This document shows, piece after piece, positions 8,461 through 16,091 of a stretch of 64,000 nucleotides of DNA. The notes under the pieces are model-generated. The model did not search any database, was not told the DNA's origin, and was given only the letters and a program-made list of their open reading frames with translations. The stretch covers positions 62,001 through 126,000 of the forward strand of contig NZ_PKRQ01000001.1 in assembly GCF_002855575.1 (NCBI RefSeq), written 5' to 3'. Origin of the DNA: Tabrizicola sp. TH137 (lineage in GTDB: Bacteria; Pseudomonadota; Alphaproteobacteria; Rhodobacterales; Rhodobacteraceae). Within the stretch, counting starts at the first letter, position 1. Each line of letters opens with the position of its first letter. The position numbers and the translations under genes are program-made.

Positions 8461-10911
8461 TCAAAGGGCATGGCCGCGCCGCCGCCCGTCGGCAACGCTG
8501 GCCTTGGCAAGGCGCGCGATCTCCGGGATGGCCGCACGCAGCTTCGCGTCGATCTGTTCGGCCACGCCCGCCTGAGCGCCACGGGCATCGATGCTGATTG
8601 TGACGCCAGCCGCACCGCCCCCGCCCATCCCGGCCGCGACCTCGGCGCGCGACAGGACCCGCTCCCCCCGCTGCAGGATCGCCGGCACTTCGTCGGGACG
8701 AAGCCCAGCCCAGCCGCCGGAATGCATCCGGGGCGCACCCGCAAAGGCAAGGGCGGGCACCATGCGGCCGGGACTGGGGGCGCCGACCATACCACCCGCA
8801 TGCTTCACGGGGGCGAAGATGCCGCCGAGCCCCTTGGAGAGCCAATTCGCGAGGGGGCCGAGCACCGAGTTCTTGAAGGCGAGTGTTGCGAGATCGGCAA
8901 GGATCGACGAGATCAGCCCCTTGAAGTCGAACTTGCCGGTGGTGACAAACTTGCGGAAGGCGCTCTCGGCCGAGGTGAAGGCCGAGACCAGCGTCTCGCC
9001 GAGACCCTTGCCCCAGTCCATCGCGCCCTTGGCATACTCGGCCAAGCTCTGCGTGACCTGAGCCCATCCTGCGGCCGCCTCTTCCGCGGCCTTCTTCGCT
9101 GCAGCCCCCGCGCCCCCGGCCGCCCGACCGGCTTCGTCAAAGCCCTCCGCCAGCGCATCGGCCGCGTCCGCGGCACGGCCCAGCGCGTCCTCGCCCTCGC
9201 TGCCCGCCCCGGTCACCGCATCCTTCAGCGCCTGCCAGCTGGCAAGCGGTCGGCCTGCGGCATCGGCCAGCATCCCCGCCGCCTCGCGGTAGCCCGCGGC
9301 CGCCGTGCGGGCCTCCTCGGCCATGGCACCAAGACCGAGATCGGGTGCGGTGAGATAGGTTCCGGCCAGCGCCGTCGAGAAGGCTTCCGCCGCTGCCGTG
9401 CCCGCCGCCGTTGCCGCCCCTTCGAAAGGATTGCCGATCCGGCCGAGTTCCAGAGCATCAAGCGTGCCGATCCGCACGCCGCCTTCGCCCACCGCCCAGT
9501 CCGGCAGGAGTGCCAGCGCCCCGTTCAGCCCTTCGATGAAGCGGTTGATGCGCGTCACCACTGCGTTCAGCATCGCCTCGACGCCGGAGATGAGCCCGTT
9601 CGCAGCCTGGAAGGCGAAGTCACCAATGGCCCCGGGCAGGCTGCCCCAGATCGCCACGGCCGCATCATAGGCGCCCTGGAAGATCGCCGCGGTCCGGTCG
9701 CCGAAGCTGATCACGCCTGCGATAGTGCCTTCCAGCGCCGAGAGACCCGCCGCCTTCAGCCCCTCCCATCCCGCCGTCATGCGGGCCAGCGCGGAATCGA
9801 GGGCCAGACCCATGCGTGACCAGACCTCGCGGGCAAGATCGCCGAGGAGGCGGAAGGCCTCGCCCACACCGCCGACCCGGGCGACGAGCTGCGAGAACTG
9901 GTAGACCAGTTCCCCGGCGCCGACGATCAGTGCCCCGATGCCAGTGCGGATCAGCGCCCCGCGCAGGAAGACCAGCGACGTCGCCAGCCCCCGTACCGAC
10001 AGGGCGGCAACGGCCAGTCCCGCCACCCAGCGCCCGGCCATGGCGGCGGCGAAGGTGGCGGCATAGGTGGCCAACCGCCCGAGGTTGTCGAAAAGCGCCG
10101 TGATCGCCTGCCCGATGGGCCCCGTAGCCCGCGCCATGTCGGCAAGCCTGGTCGCGACAATCTCCAGCGCCGGGGCAACGGCCACGGTCAGGCGGTTCAC
10201 GAGGCCGGTCCAGATCAGGCTGAGCCGCGCGATGGCGTCGCCCGTCCGTTCGATCTGCGCCGCATCCGCAGCACTTACCGCCACCCCGAAATCCTGCACG
10301 TCGCGCGCGGCATCACGCAAGGTGGCGCTGTCGATGCGCAGGAAGGCGAGCGCCGCCCGGTCACCGAAGAGGTCGGAGGCCACGGCCGCACGTTCCGCCT
10401 CGGGAACATAGCGGGCCAAGGCGTCCTGAATGGCGACGATACGCTGGTCGAGCGGCAGGGCCTGCAGTTCCGCCGCCGTAAGGTTCAGCCGCCGGAGCGC
10501 GCCCACGGCAGTGCCCGAGCCGCTGGCGGCCTCGGACAGGCGCGTGGTCAGCTTCTTGGTCGCCTGCTCGATCTCGCCCATCGAGACGCCCGCCAGTTCC
10601 CCGGCCCAGGTCAGGGTCTGGATGCTTTCGACCGTCGTGCGCATCGATTGTGCAAGCTTGGCCTGCGCGTCGATGTTGGCGAGCCCCGAGCGGACCATCG
10701 CCACCCCGGCCGCCGCAGCAGCAGCCGTGACGGCCGCCAGCGCGATCCCGGCACGTCGGGCGAAACTGGCGAGGCGGGTGTTCGCCAGTTCCATCTCGGA
10801 GGATAGCCGCCCGAAACCACGGGATCCGGCCTCGCCGATGCCTTCCAGTTCCGCGCGGACCTGGCGGCCGCCCACGGCGGCAAGCCGGACGGAGACGCGT
10901 TTCTCAGCCAT
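8461..10911 (-). CDS. Tail tape measure protein
   Basis: 816 aa with an N-terminal phage tail region (VSVRLAAVGGRQVRAELEG), long Ala-rich helical segments, hydrophobic stretches in the middle and a Gly/Ala-rich C-terminus containing AGGMVGAPSPGRMVPALAFAG, a segment seen in lambda-type tape measure proteins. The length sets tail length. It follows the tail assembly chaperone pair, as expected. Confidence 0.85.
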   Translation of the reverse strand: MAEKRVSVRLAAVGGRQVRAELEGIGEAGSRGFGRLSSEMELANTRLASFARRAGIALAAVTAAAAAAGVAMVRSGLANIDAQAKLAQSMRTTVESIQTLTWAGELAGVSMGEIEQATKKLTTRLSEAASGSGTAVGALRRLNLTAAELQALPLDQRIVAIQDALARYVPEAERAAVASDLFGDRAALAFLRIDSATLRDAARDVQDFGVAVSAADAAQIERTGDAIARLSLIWTGLVNRLTVAVAPALEIVATRLADMARATGPIGQAITALFDNLGRLATYAATFAAAMAGRWVAGLAVAALSVRGLATSLVFLRGALIRTGIGALIVGAGELVYQFSQLVARVGGVGEAFRLLGDLAREVWSRMGLALDSALARMTAGWEGLKAAGLSALEGTIAGVISFGDRTAAIFQGAYDAAVAIWGSLPGAIGDFAFQAANGLISGVEAMLNAVVTRINRFIEGLNGALALLPDWAVGEGGVRIGTLDALELGRIGNPFEGAATAAGTAAAEAFSTALAGTYLTAPDLGLGAMAEEARTAAAGYREAAGMLADAAGRPLASWQALKDAVTGAGSEGEDALGRAADAADALAEGFDEAGRAAGGAGAAAKKAAEEAAAGWAQVTQSLAEYAKGAMDWGKGLGETLVSAFTSAESAFRKFVTTGKFDFKGLISSILADLATLAFKNSVLGPLANWLSKGLGGIFAPVKHAGGMVGAPSPGRMVPALAFAGAPRMHSGGWAGLRPDEVPAILQRGERVLSRAEVAAGMGGGGAAGVTISIDARGAQAGVAEQIDAKLRAAIPEIARLAKASVADGRRRGHAL

Positions 10912-10938
10912 GGGTTCGGGGCTCCAGTTGGAATTAGG

Positions 10939-11603
10939 TCAGTCGCGGTTCGCTGCGATCTGCTCGTTGACGCGGCGGACCATCACCGCCTCGATCACCG
11001 GCAGCAGCTCGACGACGGCGCGCGGGGAAATGCCCATGGCAGAGGCCATGGCCAGTGCGGCGGTCATGTCCCAGCCAAGGGCAGCACCCGGGACCGCGCG
11101 GATCTGGCCACCCATGCGCTGCGCCAGATCCCAGACCTGCCAGCCCTCATGGCTTAGGGGCGCGTTCAGGATTTGTGGGCAGTTCGGGCAGCGCCCTTCA
11201 CAGGCTTGGCAGTATCCGTCGCCCCCACCGAAGACCCAGTCGGCGAGGGCGGCGAGACGTTTTTTTCTGCCTCGAGCTCCAGACCCTTGGCGACGTAAGC
11301 CGTCTGGAACTTCTCGAAGATAGGCCAAAGATCGAGAAGCGCGTCGATGGCCTCGGGGCTGACCGGGATCGGGGCGCCGTCCTCATCACCGACACCCTCC
11401 CAATCGACGATGGCGCGCGCAGCGATAGCTTTGGCAAAGATCACCGCGATGCTGTCATCGGGCGTGCCAAGAGCGATGGCGCGGACGGCCGGGTCGGTAC
11501 GTGCCGCGACCATGATGGCGGTGGTCAGGGGTTCGACCTTCACGCGCACGCCCAGCGCAAGGTCGAGCCATTCAGCTTCACGGGCGAGGTTCAGGCGCAG
11601 CAT
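10939..11603 (-). CDS. Tail assembly chaperone, frameshifted gpG-T-like product
   Basis: Joined by a predicted -1 frameshift at 11259-11265. The extension frame (open from before 11328 down to 10939) continues as KRLAALADWVFGGGDGYC, a Cys-containing region, then an amphipathic helical C-terminus ending EQIAANRD. An ATG at 11328 exists but is an unlikely start because the frame overlaps the zero-frame gene for about 160 bases. The expected fusion is about 220 aa. Frameshift is inferred from the slippery site and frame relation, not measured. Confidence 0.65.
11166..11603 (-). CDS. Tail assembly chaperone, short (gpG-like) product
   Basis: 145 aa zero-frame product: MLRLNLAREAEWLDLALGVRVKVEPL, a helical domain, and a Ser/Thr/Lys-rich tail. 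It lies between the tail tube and tape measure genes, where long-tailed phages encode chaperones that coat the tape measure during tail assembly. Its codons GAA AAA AAC at 11267-11259 form a slippery heptamer that feeds ribosomes into the longer product. Confidence 0.75.
   Translation of the reverse strand: MLRLNLAREAEWLDLALGVRVKVEPLTTAIMVAARTDPAVRAIALGTPDDSIAVIFAKAIAARAIVDWEGVGDEDGAPIPVSPEAIDALLDLWPIFEKFQTAYVAKGLELEAEKNVSPPSPTGSSVGATDTAKPVKGAARTAHKS
11259..11265 (-). promoter_or_regulatory. -1 ribosomal frameshift slippery site A AAA AAC
   Basis: The minus strand reads G AAAAAAA C at 11267-11259, so zero-frame codons AAA AAC are preceded by A, the classical X XXY YYZ heptamer. The downstream overlapping frame is exactly -1 relative to the upstream gene. 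Confidence 0.75.
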
Positions 11604-11605
11604 GA

Positions 11606-12550
11606 TCAGTATTCCTCAACGTCGTTGACGAGCGTGGCGGTGCACATCCTGCCCAAGGTGGCGTCGCGCGCGGCCTGCCAGTCGAAGGTGGCCTGGATGC
11701 CCTGCGGCCCGGGGATTTCGATCCGGGGGCGTGGGAGGTAGACGGCATGTGCCGTAAAGCTGACGCTCTCGCCCGAGGGCAGCACGTAGGCGAAGGTCAG
11801 CGCGCAGGGATCGCCCGCGATGGCCTGGTTCACCAGCACCTGATCGGCGAAGCGCACCTCGATCTTGCCGGTCAGCGCCGCAATGGAGGGATCCGCCCCG
11901 TCGATGCGGCCGTCGGAGCGAATGGTCTCCACCCGGTCAAGGTTGTTGGCATAGGTGATCTCGGCCGAGATGATGTTGCCGAGCGGCTGGCCGTTGCGCG
12001 TGATCGCCCCGTTGAAATGCCCGAAGCGCTGGAGGTGGAGATCGGCCAGTGCGCCCGCGGCGGAGGTGCTCGCGATGGCCTCGCCCTGCGCCACGAGGCT
12101 CGCGGTCGCGGTCAGCAGGCCGGATCGCTGCATCTGCCAACTCAGGCTGTCGAGGACGCAGCCCGAGTACATCGCATAACGCGGCACCTCCGGCATGCCG
12201 GTCTCGATGGACATCGACGGCAAGGACCAGGCACCGGAGCGGAACTCATGCGTGAAGGGGCCCGGCGCCGCGCCCGTCGTCACGGGCGACCCGAAGGCCG
12301 CCTTCAGCCAGAAGCCAAAGGCCGCGGCATCGATCGGGACGACCACGTTGCCGTCGGCTGTCACCGCATCCTTGATGGGTGCCAGCGGGTCGCGGCCATA
12401 TCCCAGGAGTTCGCTGTTCAGGAGCGGCTGCTCCGATCCCAGCGTGGTGCTGGCGAACGGCATCTTCGTGAACCCGCTCGCGGGCGGAGTGCCATAGGTG
12501 GTCTCGAACGCAAGCGCCATCTGCGCCCGCGCGCCTTGCGCACGTGCCAT
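11606..12550 (-). CDS. Major tail tube protein
   Basis: 314 aa. The N-terminus MARAQGARAQMALAFETTYG and the body, rich in beta strands with ITRNGQPLGNIISAEITYANN and a C-terminal TLVNDVEEY, match the Phage_tube_2-type tail tube proteins of siphophages. It lies 2 bases upstream of the tail chaperone gene. Forms the tube around the tape measure. Confidence 0.75.
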   Translation of the reverse strand: MARAQGARAQMALAFETTYGTPPASGFTKMPFASTTLGSEQPLLNSELLGYGRDPLAPIKDAVTADGNVVVPIDAAAFGFWLKAAFGSPVTTGAAPGPFTHEFRSGAWSLPSMSIETGMPEVPRYAMYSGCVLDSLSWQMQRSGLLTATASLVAQGEAIASTSAAGALADLHLQRFGHFNGAITRNGQPLGNIISAEITYANNLDRVETIRSDGRIDGADPSIAALTGKIEVRFADQVLVNQAIAGDPCALTFAYVLPSGESVSFTAHAVYLPRPRIEIPGPQGIQATFDWQAARDATLGRMCTATLVNDVEEY

Positions 12551-12647
12551 GGAGGTCTCCCTAGATATGAGCGGTTGGAAAGCCGCGTTGTTTCAGCGAA
12601 TTGGTCCCGTTAGGCTTGGGCGCGAGCCAGGATCGGAAAGCGGGGCC

Positions 12648-13535
12648 ATGGATTTCAAAGACATTTTGCGGATTGCTGGCATCGATCCCGATTTGAGGGA
12701 CAACGTCGTACTCATTCGACATCGCCCGTTTGAGCCGCAGCTCGCCAGAGTCATGCCGTGGCTCATCAGTGAACGCCCTGAGCTCTTCGAGACCTACCAG
12801 TCGGTTCCCGGGCGACCAGAGACGGCGCTCCGCCGCGCCCACTACATGGCCAGCTTCCTAGGCCTTCGCCCTGGCACGGCACATTTCGTGGGCCTGTACC
12901 GCATTGGCGAAAGCCGCGACGTCGACCTCAATGGTTTCTGGACCATTCCTGAAAACCAGTCCCTGCGCGGTTTTGGTTATGAAGGCTTCACTGAGCAATA
13001 TGCAGCGGAGGTCGGGACCGTTCGGCAGTTCTCCTTTGAGCCTTTGGAGGCATATGCAAACTGGCGGGGAAAGCTGGTCATCGAATTCCCACCGCCGGAA
13101 CGCTCCTGGTTCCGTCTCGTGGACCGCAACAACTTTCCGGTTCGCGCCATTCTTGAAGAAAGCGCCTTCTCCTCCCCCCCGCCGGATTGGCACGAGATCG
13201 ATCTGAACGTCGCGCAGCTTGCAGTGCTACCTAAGAGCTGGCGTGCCCGTCTGTCGGAGTGGCGCGGCATCTATCTCATCTTCGACGAGCGGGATGGAAG
13301 ATCCTATGTTGGCTCGGCCTACGGTCGGGACAACCTGCTCGGCCGCTGGTTGACCTACGCGCGCGACGGACACGGCGGCAACCGCGAACTTCGAGAGAGG
13401 GACGCGCGGAGCTTTCGGTTCACAATCCTTGAACGGCTCGCACCGGACCTGCCCGCGGAGGAGGTGATCGCCCGAGAGAACAGCTGGAAATCGCGCCTGC
13501 ATACGCGGGCACCCTTCGGGCTGAATGCGAACTGA
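12648..13535 (+). CDS. GIY-YIG nuclease-domain cargo protein
   Basis: About 295 aa on the strand opposite to the tail genes. The C-terminal third is a GIY-YIG domain: RGIYLIFDERDGRSYVGSAY, then a Gly/His stretch (GHGGNRELRERD) and a conserved Glu in VIARENSWKSRL. The N-terminal 200 residues are a separate beta-rich domain of unknown function (RHRPFEPQLARVMPWLISE). I start at ATG 12648; in-frame ATG 12567 would add 27 residues without conserved features. It sits between tail tube and tail terminator genes. Probably a moron with defence, superinfection-exclusion or homing role; the first is most plausible because a homing enzyme should sit in a coding target. Confidence 0.7.
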   Translation: MDFKDILRIAGIDPDLRDNVVLIRHRPFEPQLARVMPWLISERPELFETYQSVPGRPETALRRAHYMASFLGLRPGTAHFVGLYRIGESRDVDLNGFWTIPENQSLRGFGYEGFTEQYAAEVGTVRQFSFEPLEAYANWRGKLVIEFPPPERSWFRLVDRNNFPVRAILEESAFSSPPPDWHEIDLNVAQLAVLPKSWRARLSEWRGIYLIFDERDGRSYVGSAYGRDNLLGRWLTYARDGHGGNRELRERDARSFRFTILERLAPDLPAEEVIARENSWKSRLHTRAPFGLNAN

Positions 13536-13955
13536 TCAGGCGAGCGGATCGGCTGTGGAGTAATGCAATACGACCGGGATCACCGCCGCCTTCAGGCTGG
13601 CGGCACCTGCCACCGGCAGATCGACCGGGCGCGGCGCCATCGCCTCAATCCAGTCGCAGAGCCCGCCCAGTGTGCGGTCGGCGGCAATCACCGCACCGAC
13701 ATGAGCGCAAAGGGTGTCAAACGCGGCGTCACGGGTGGCCCCTTGCACGACCGCCTCGATCTCGGCCCGGTGCTGGTAGTGATAGCGCAGCGGCGAGAGT
13801 GTGACCTCGGGCTCCCCCGGCTCGCCGTCGCGCAGGATCAGCAGGCCCCCGGCTGGCACGCGCTCGGGCAGCACCTCACCGCGCAGGGCGGTGGCAGGCA
13901 GCGCCAAAAGCCGCGCGTGCAGCGCTGCGAGGATGATTTCGCGGGGGGTCGGCAT
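13536..13955 (-). CDS. Tail terminator / minor tail protein U-like
   Basis: 139 aa: PTPREIILAALHARLLALP at the N-terminus, a middle YHYQHRAEIEAVVQG strand segment and a C-terminal beta strand. The position between head-tail connector genes and the tail tube is that of the tail terminator (gpU/gp41). The preceding GIY-YIG gene ends one base before this gene's stop, tail to tail. Confidence 0.6.
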   Translation of the reverse strand: MPTPREIILAALHARLLALPATALRGEVLPERVPAGGLLILRDGEPGEPEVTLSPLRYHYQHRAEIEAVVQGATRDAAFDTLCAHVGAVIAADRTLGGLCDWIEAMAPRPVDLPVAGAASLKAAVIPVVLHYSTADPLA

Positions 13956-14060
13956 TCGTCCTATCCACGAGCACAGCCACTGAGGATATGCTTTACCTTC
14001 ACTGCGATGCTGCGCTTAATGCATCTGATTTGCGGGGTTTTGACGAGGGCGCCCGAGAAA

Positions 14061-14711
14061 ATGACAAGCACGACATTTCGGCGCTACACGAACTTGGCCG
14101 CTGCCATCCATCTTCTGCAGCAACGAAAGATCACGCTTCTTGACCCGTCAACTTGGGATGACAGGAATGACGCGTTCTTCATGTCAGAGTACAAGCGGCG
14201 CACGAATGCTGCTTCTGTCTTGGCTCTCTGCTTCGCAGAAAGCCACGAAACCTACCACCACTGGCGGGTTTTTTCTCACGGCTCAGACGGCGTGTGCATC
14301 GAGTTCGACAAGGAAGGACTTCTGGAAGCATTCAACCAAGATCCAGGCACTCGGCATGGCACTATGAATTACACCCTTTTAAAGGAGGCGAAAAAGATGG
14401 CTGACATCGATGTCGAGCAGCTTCCCTTCCTGAAAAGGTGGCCCTATGGCGATGAAGCAGAGTACCGCGTCGTCCACGTAGACCCGCACAATTCAAAGCC
14501 ATTTCATGACGTGCCAATCAGCTTGAGCCATGTAAGGCGTGTCACTTTGGGCCCTTGGTTGGCGAATGCGCTTTCCGAGTCTGTTAAGAAGACCCTGAAG
14601 TCGATCGACGGCTGTTCCAATTTGAAGATCTACAGGTCGACATTGATAGACAACCAGGAATGGAAGAAACTGGCTGGGCGGGCCGCACCCATCCTGCCTG
14701 ATCACCGCTGA
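14061..14711 (+). CDS. DUF2971-family cargo protein
   Basis: About 216 aa, again on the strand opposite to the structural genes. FRRYTNLAAAIHLLQQRKITL, LDPSTWDDRNDAFF, LCFAESHETYHHWRVFSHGS and GVCIEFDKEGLL are the conserved blocks of DUF2971. The middle contains a His pair. Base composition is visibly lower in GC than the neighbours, a sign of transfer. Start ATG 14061 is preceded by GAGAAA; ATG 14007 is an alternative. DUF2971 proteins recur in accessory and defence regions, but no reaction is known to me. Confidence 0.7.
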   Translation: MTSTTFRRYTNLAAAIHLLQQRKITLLDPSTWDDRNDAFFMSEYKRRTNAASVLALCFAESHETYHHWRVFSHGSDGVCIEFDKEGLLEAFNQDPGTRHGTMNYTLLKEAKKMADIDVEQLPFLKRWPYGDEAEYRVVHVDPHNSKPFHDVPISLSHVRRVTLGPWLANALSESVKKTLKSIDGCSNLKIYRSTLIDNQEWKKLAGRAAPILPDHR

Positions 14712-14723
14712 TCGCTCTAGTAT

Positions 14724-15359
14724 CTAACGAACTCCCAATTCGCCGACCCAGTTCGCCACGATCAGCCCCGGCAACGCGTCATGCGCCCGCTCTGCATCCC
14801 GCGCGAGGTCGAGGCGCTTAGGCAACTTGACCTGCGGCACCAGCAGGAAGATCGGCGCGGTCACGAGGCCCCGGCCGGTTTTCGACCGTGACGCTACGGC
14901 GCGGCCCTTCGTGTTCAGCCGCCCCTCGGCTACCATCAGGCTCGGGCCTCTGCGGCGATAGATGAACCGCAGGCGCAACCCCGTGCGGCGTTCCCACTCG
15001 CCAGGGCTGATCCGACCGCCACGGGCGGACTTTCCAGCGGCAGCGGTCGGGATCGCCAGCCAGAAGCCGTTCTTCGAGCGGATCAGCGGGCCGGTGTCGT
15101 GGGCGCCGACGATGACCGGGGCGTTGGACCAGATCACGGCCGCCGCGTTGAGGCTGGGCGTGGCCTTCGGGAACTGCTCCGACCGGATGGTGCGAGCAAG
15201 GCGTGGCCCGAGCCCCGCGCCGGTGATCTGCGTGCGCCACGCCGCCTTGAGCCCGGTCCCGGCCTCGCGGATTGCGGCCGACACGGCCCGCTCGCCAGCC
15301 GCCACCTCGGCCGCCATCATCGCGACGATGTCGGGATCAATGTCGAGCTTGAGCTTCAT
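14724..15359 (-). CDS. DUF6441/HK97 gp10-like head-tail protein
   Basis: About 211 aa starting MKLKLDIDPDIVAMMAAEVA, with AAIREAGTGLKAAWRTQITGAG and a long basic C-terminal half (GRISPGEWERRTGLRLRFIYR). It is placed between connector and tail terminator genes, matching the gp10-like neck/tail completion proteins often labelled DUF6441. The in-frame extension beyond ATG 15359 overlaps the upstream gene and is not used. Confidence 0.6.
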   Translation of the reverse strand: MKLKLDIDPDIVAMMAAEVAAGERAVSAAIREAGTGLKAAWRTQITGAGLGPRLARTIRSEQFPKATPSLNAAAVIWSNAPVIVGAHDTGPLIRSKNGFWLAIPTAAAGKSARGGRISPGEWERRTGLRLRFIYRRRGPSLMVAEGRLNTKGRAVASRSKTGRGLVTAPIFLLVPQVKLPKRLDLARDAERAHDALPGLIVANWVGELGVR

Positions 15360-15364
15360 CGCAG

Positions 15365-15676
15365 TCACGTCGGGCGCAGATCTACGGTCCAGACCAGCCG
15401 CTCGCGGTCGCGGACCGGTTCGCCCTGGATGAGGAACGCCTCGCCCTCGATCTCGATGCGGTCGCCCGGGCGTGGGGCTGGCACCTCGGCGACGCACAGG
15501 TCGATCCGGGTGGTCTCGGACCAGAGCCGCGCATCGCCGTAGTCTGTGATGGCATCGGCACGCCGGGCGACGACGCGCACCAGCACGGGCGCGCCGCCGT
15601 CGGTGATGTAGACCGCGTCCCGGCCGATGTTGGGATCGGCAAAGAGCGCACCCAAGGCGGCGGCAAAGGCGCTCAT
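15365..15676 (-). CDS. Head-tail joining protein
   Basis: 103 aa: FAAALGALFADPNIGRDAVY, then a beta-barrel-like stretch DRIEIEGEAFLIQGEPVRDRE. Typical of small lambda-class head-tail connectors between capsid and tail completion proteins. The start codon overlaps the stop of the decoration-protein gene (TGATG). Confidence 0.65.
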   Translation of the reverse strand: MSAFAAALGALFADPNIGRDAVYITDGGAPVLVRVVARRADAITDYGDARLWSETTRIDLCVAEVPAPRPGDRIEIEGEAFLIQGEPVRDRERLVWTVDLRPT

Positions 15677-16011
15677 CAGAAGGCGCCGTTCAGCCGCACC
15701 CGGCCGACGGTGTCGCCCGCGCCGCTCGCCACGGCATCGGTAGCCACGCCGATGAGGGTGTTGTCGGTCGCGACCGTAGTGCAGCGCTTGCTGGTGTTGT
15801 CCCAATAGACCTTAGCACCGACGGTCCAAGCCTGGGAGCCGACCTTGGTGAGATCGAATACGCCGGTGAGCGCGGTTTCGACGGGCTCGCTGATGGCGAC
15901 GGTTCCGGTTGCAACGCCGAAGATGGCACCGACAAGCAGGCCATCGCCAGAGGCGACGGCATAGGGTGCGGTCAAGGTGATGGTATTGCCGGGCTGGACG
16001 TAGGTTTTCAT
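15676..16011 (-). CDS. DUF2190-family capsid decoration protein
   Basis: 111 aa, beta-rich: MKTYVQPGNTITLTAPYAVA, GVFDLTKVGSQAWTVGAKVYWD and GVATDAVASGAGDTV match DUF2190-type capsid cement proteins. Located directly after the capsid gene. Expected to bind the capsid exterior and stabilise the filled head. Confidence 0.75.
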   Translation of the reverse strand: MKTYVQPGNTITLTAPYAVASGDGLLVGAIFGVATGTVAISEPVETALTGVFDLTKVGSQAWTVGAKVYWDNTSKRCTTVATDNTLIGVATDAVASGAGDTVGRVRLNGAF

Positions 16012-16091
16012 GGGGAGGATCCTCGTGGAAAGACGAAGGGCGGCCCATCAGGACCGCCCGCATGTCGGGGTTCAGCATTTCGGCGCGCTGG

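Noticed and set aside
3355-16011. Gene transfer agent cluster
   Set aside because: The tail-tip genes resemble GTA ones, but a GpA-type terminase, replication genes, repressor, lysis cassette and recombinase point to a real prophage.
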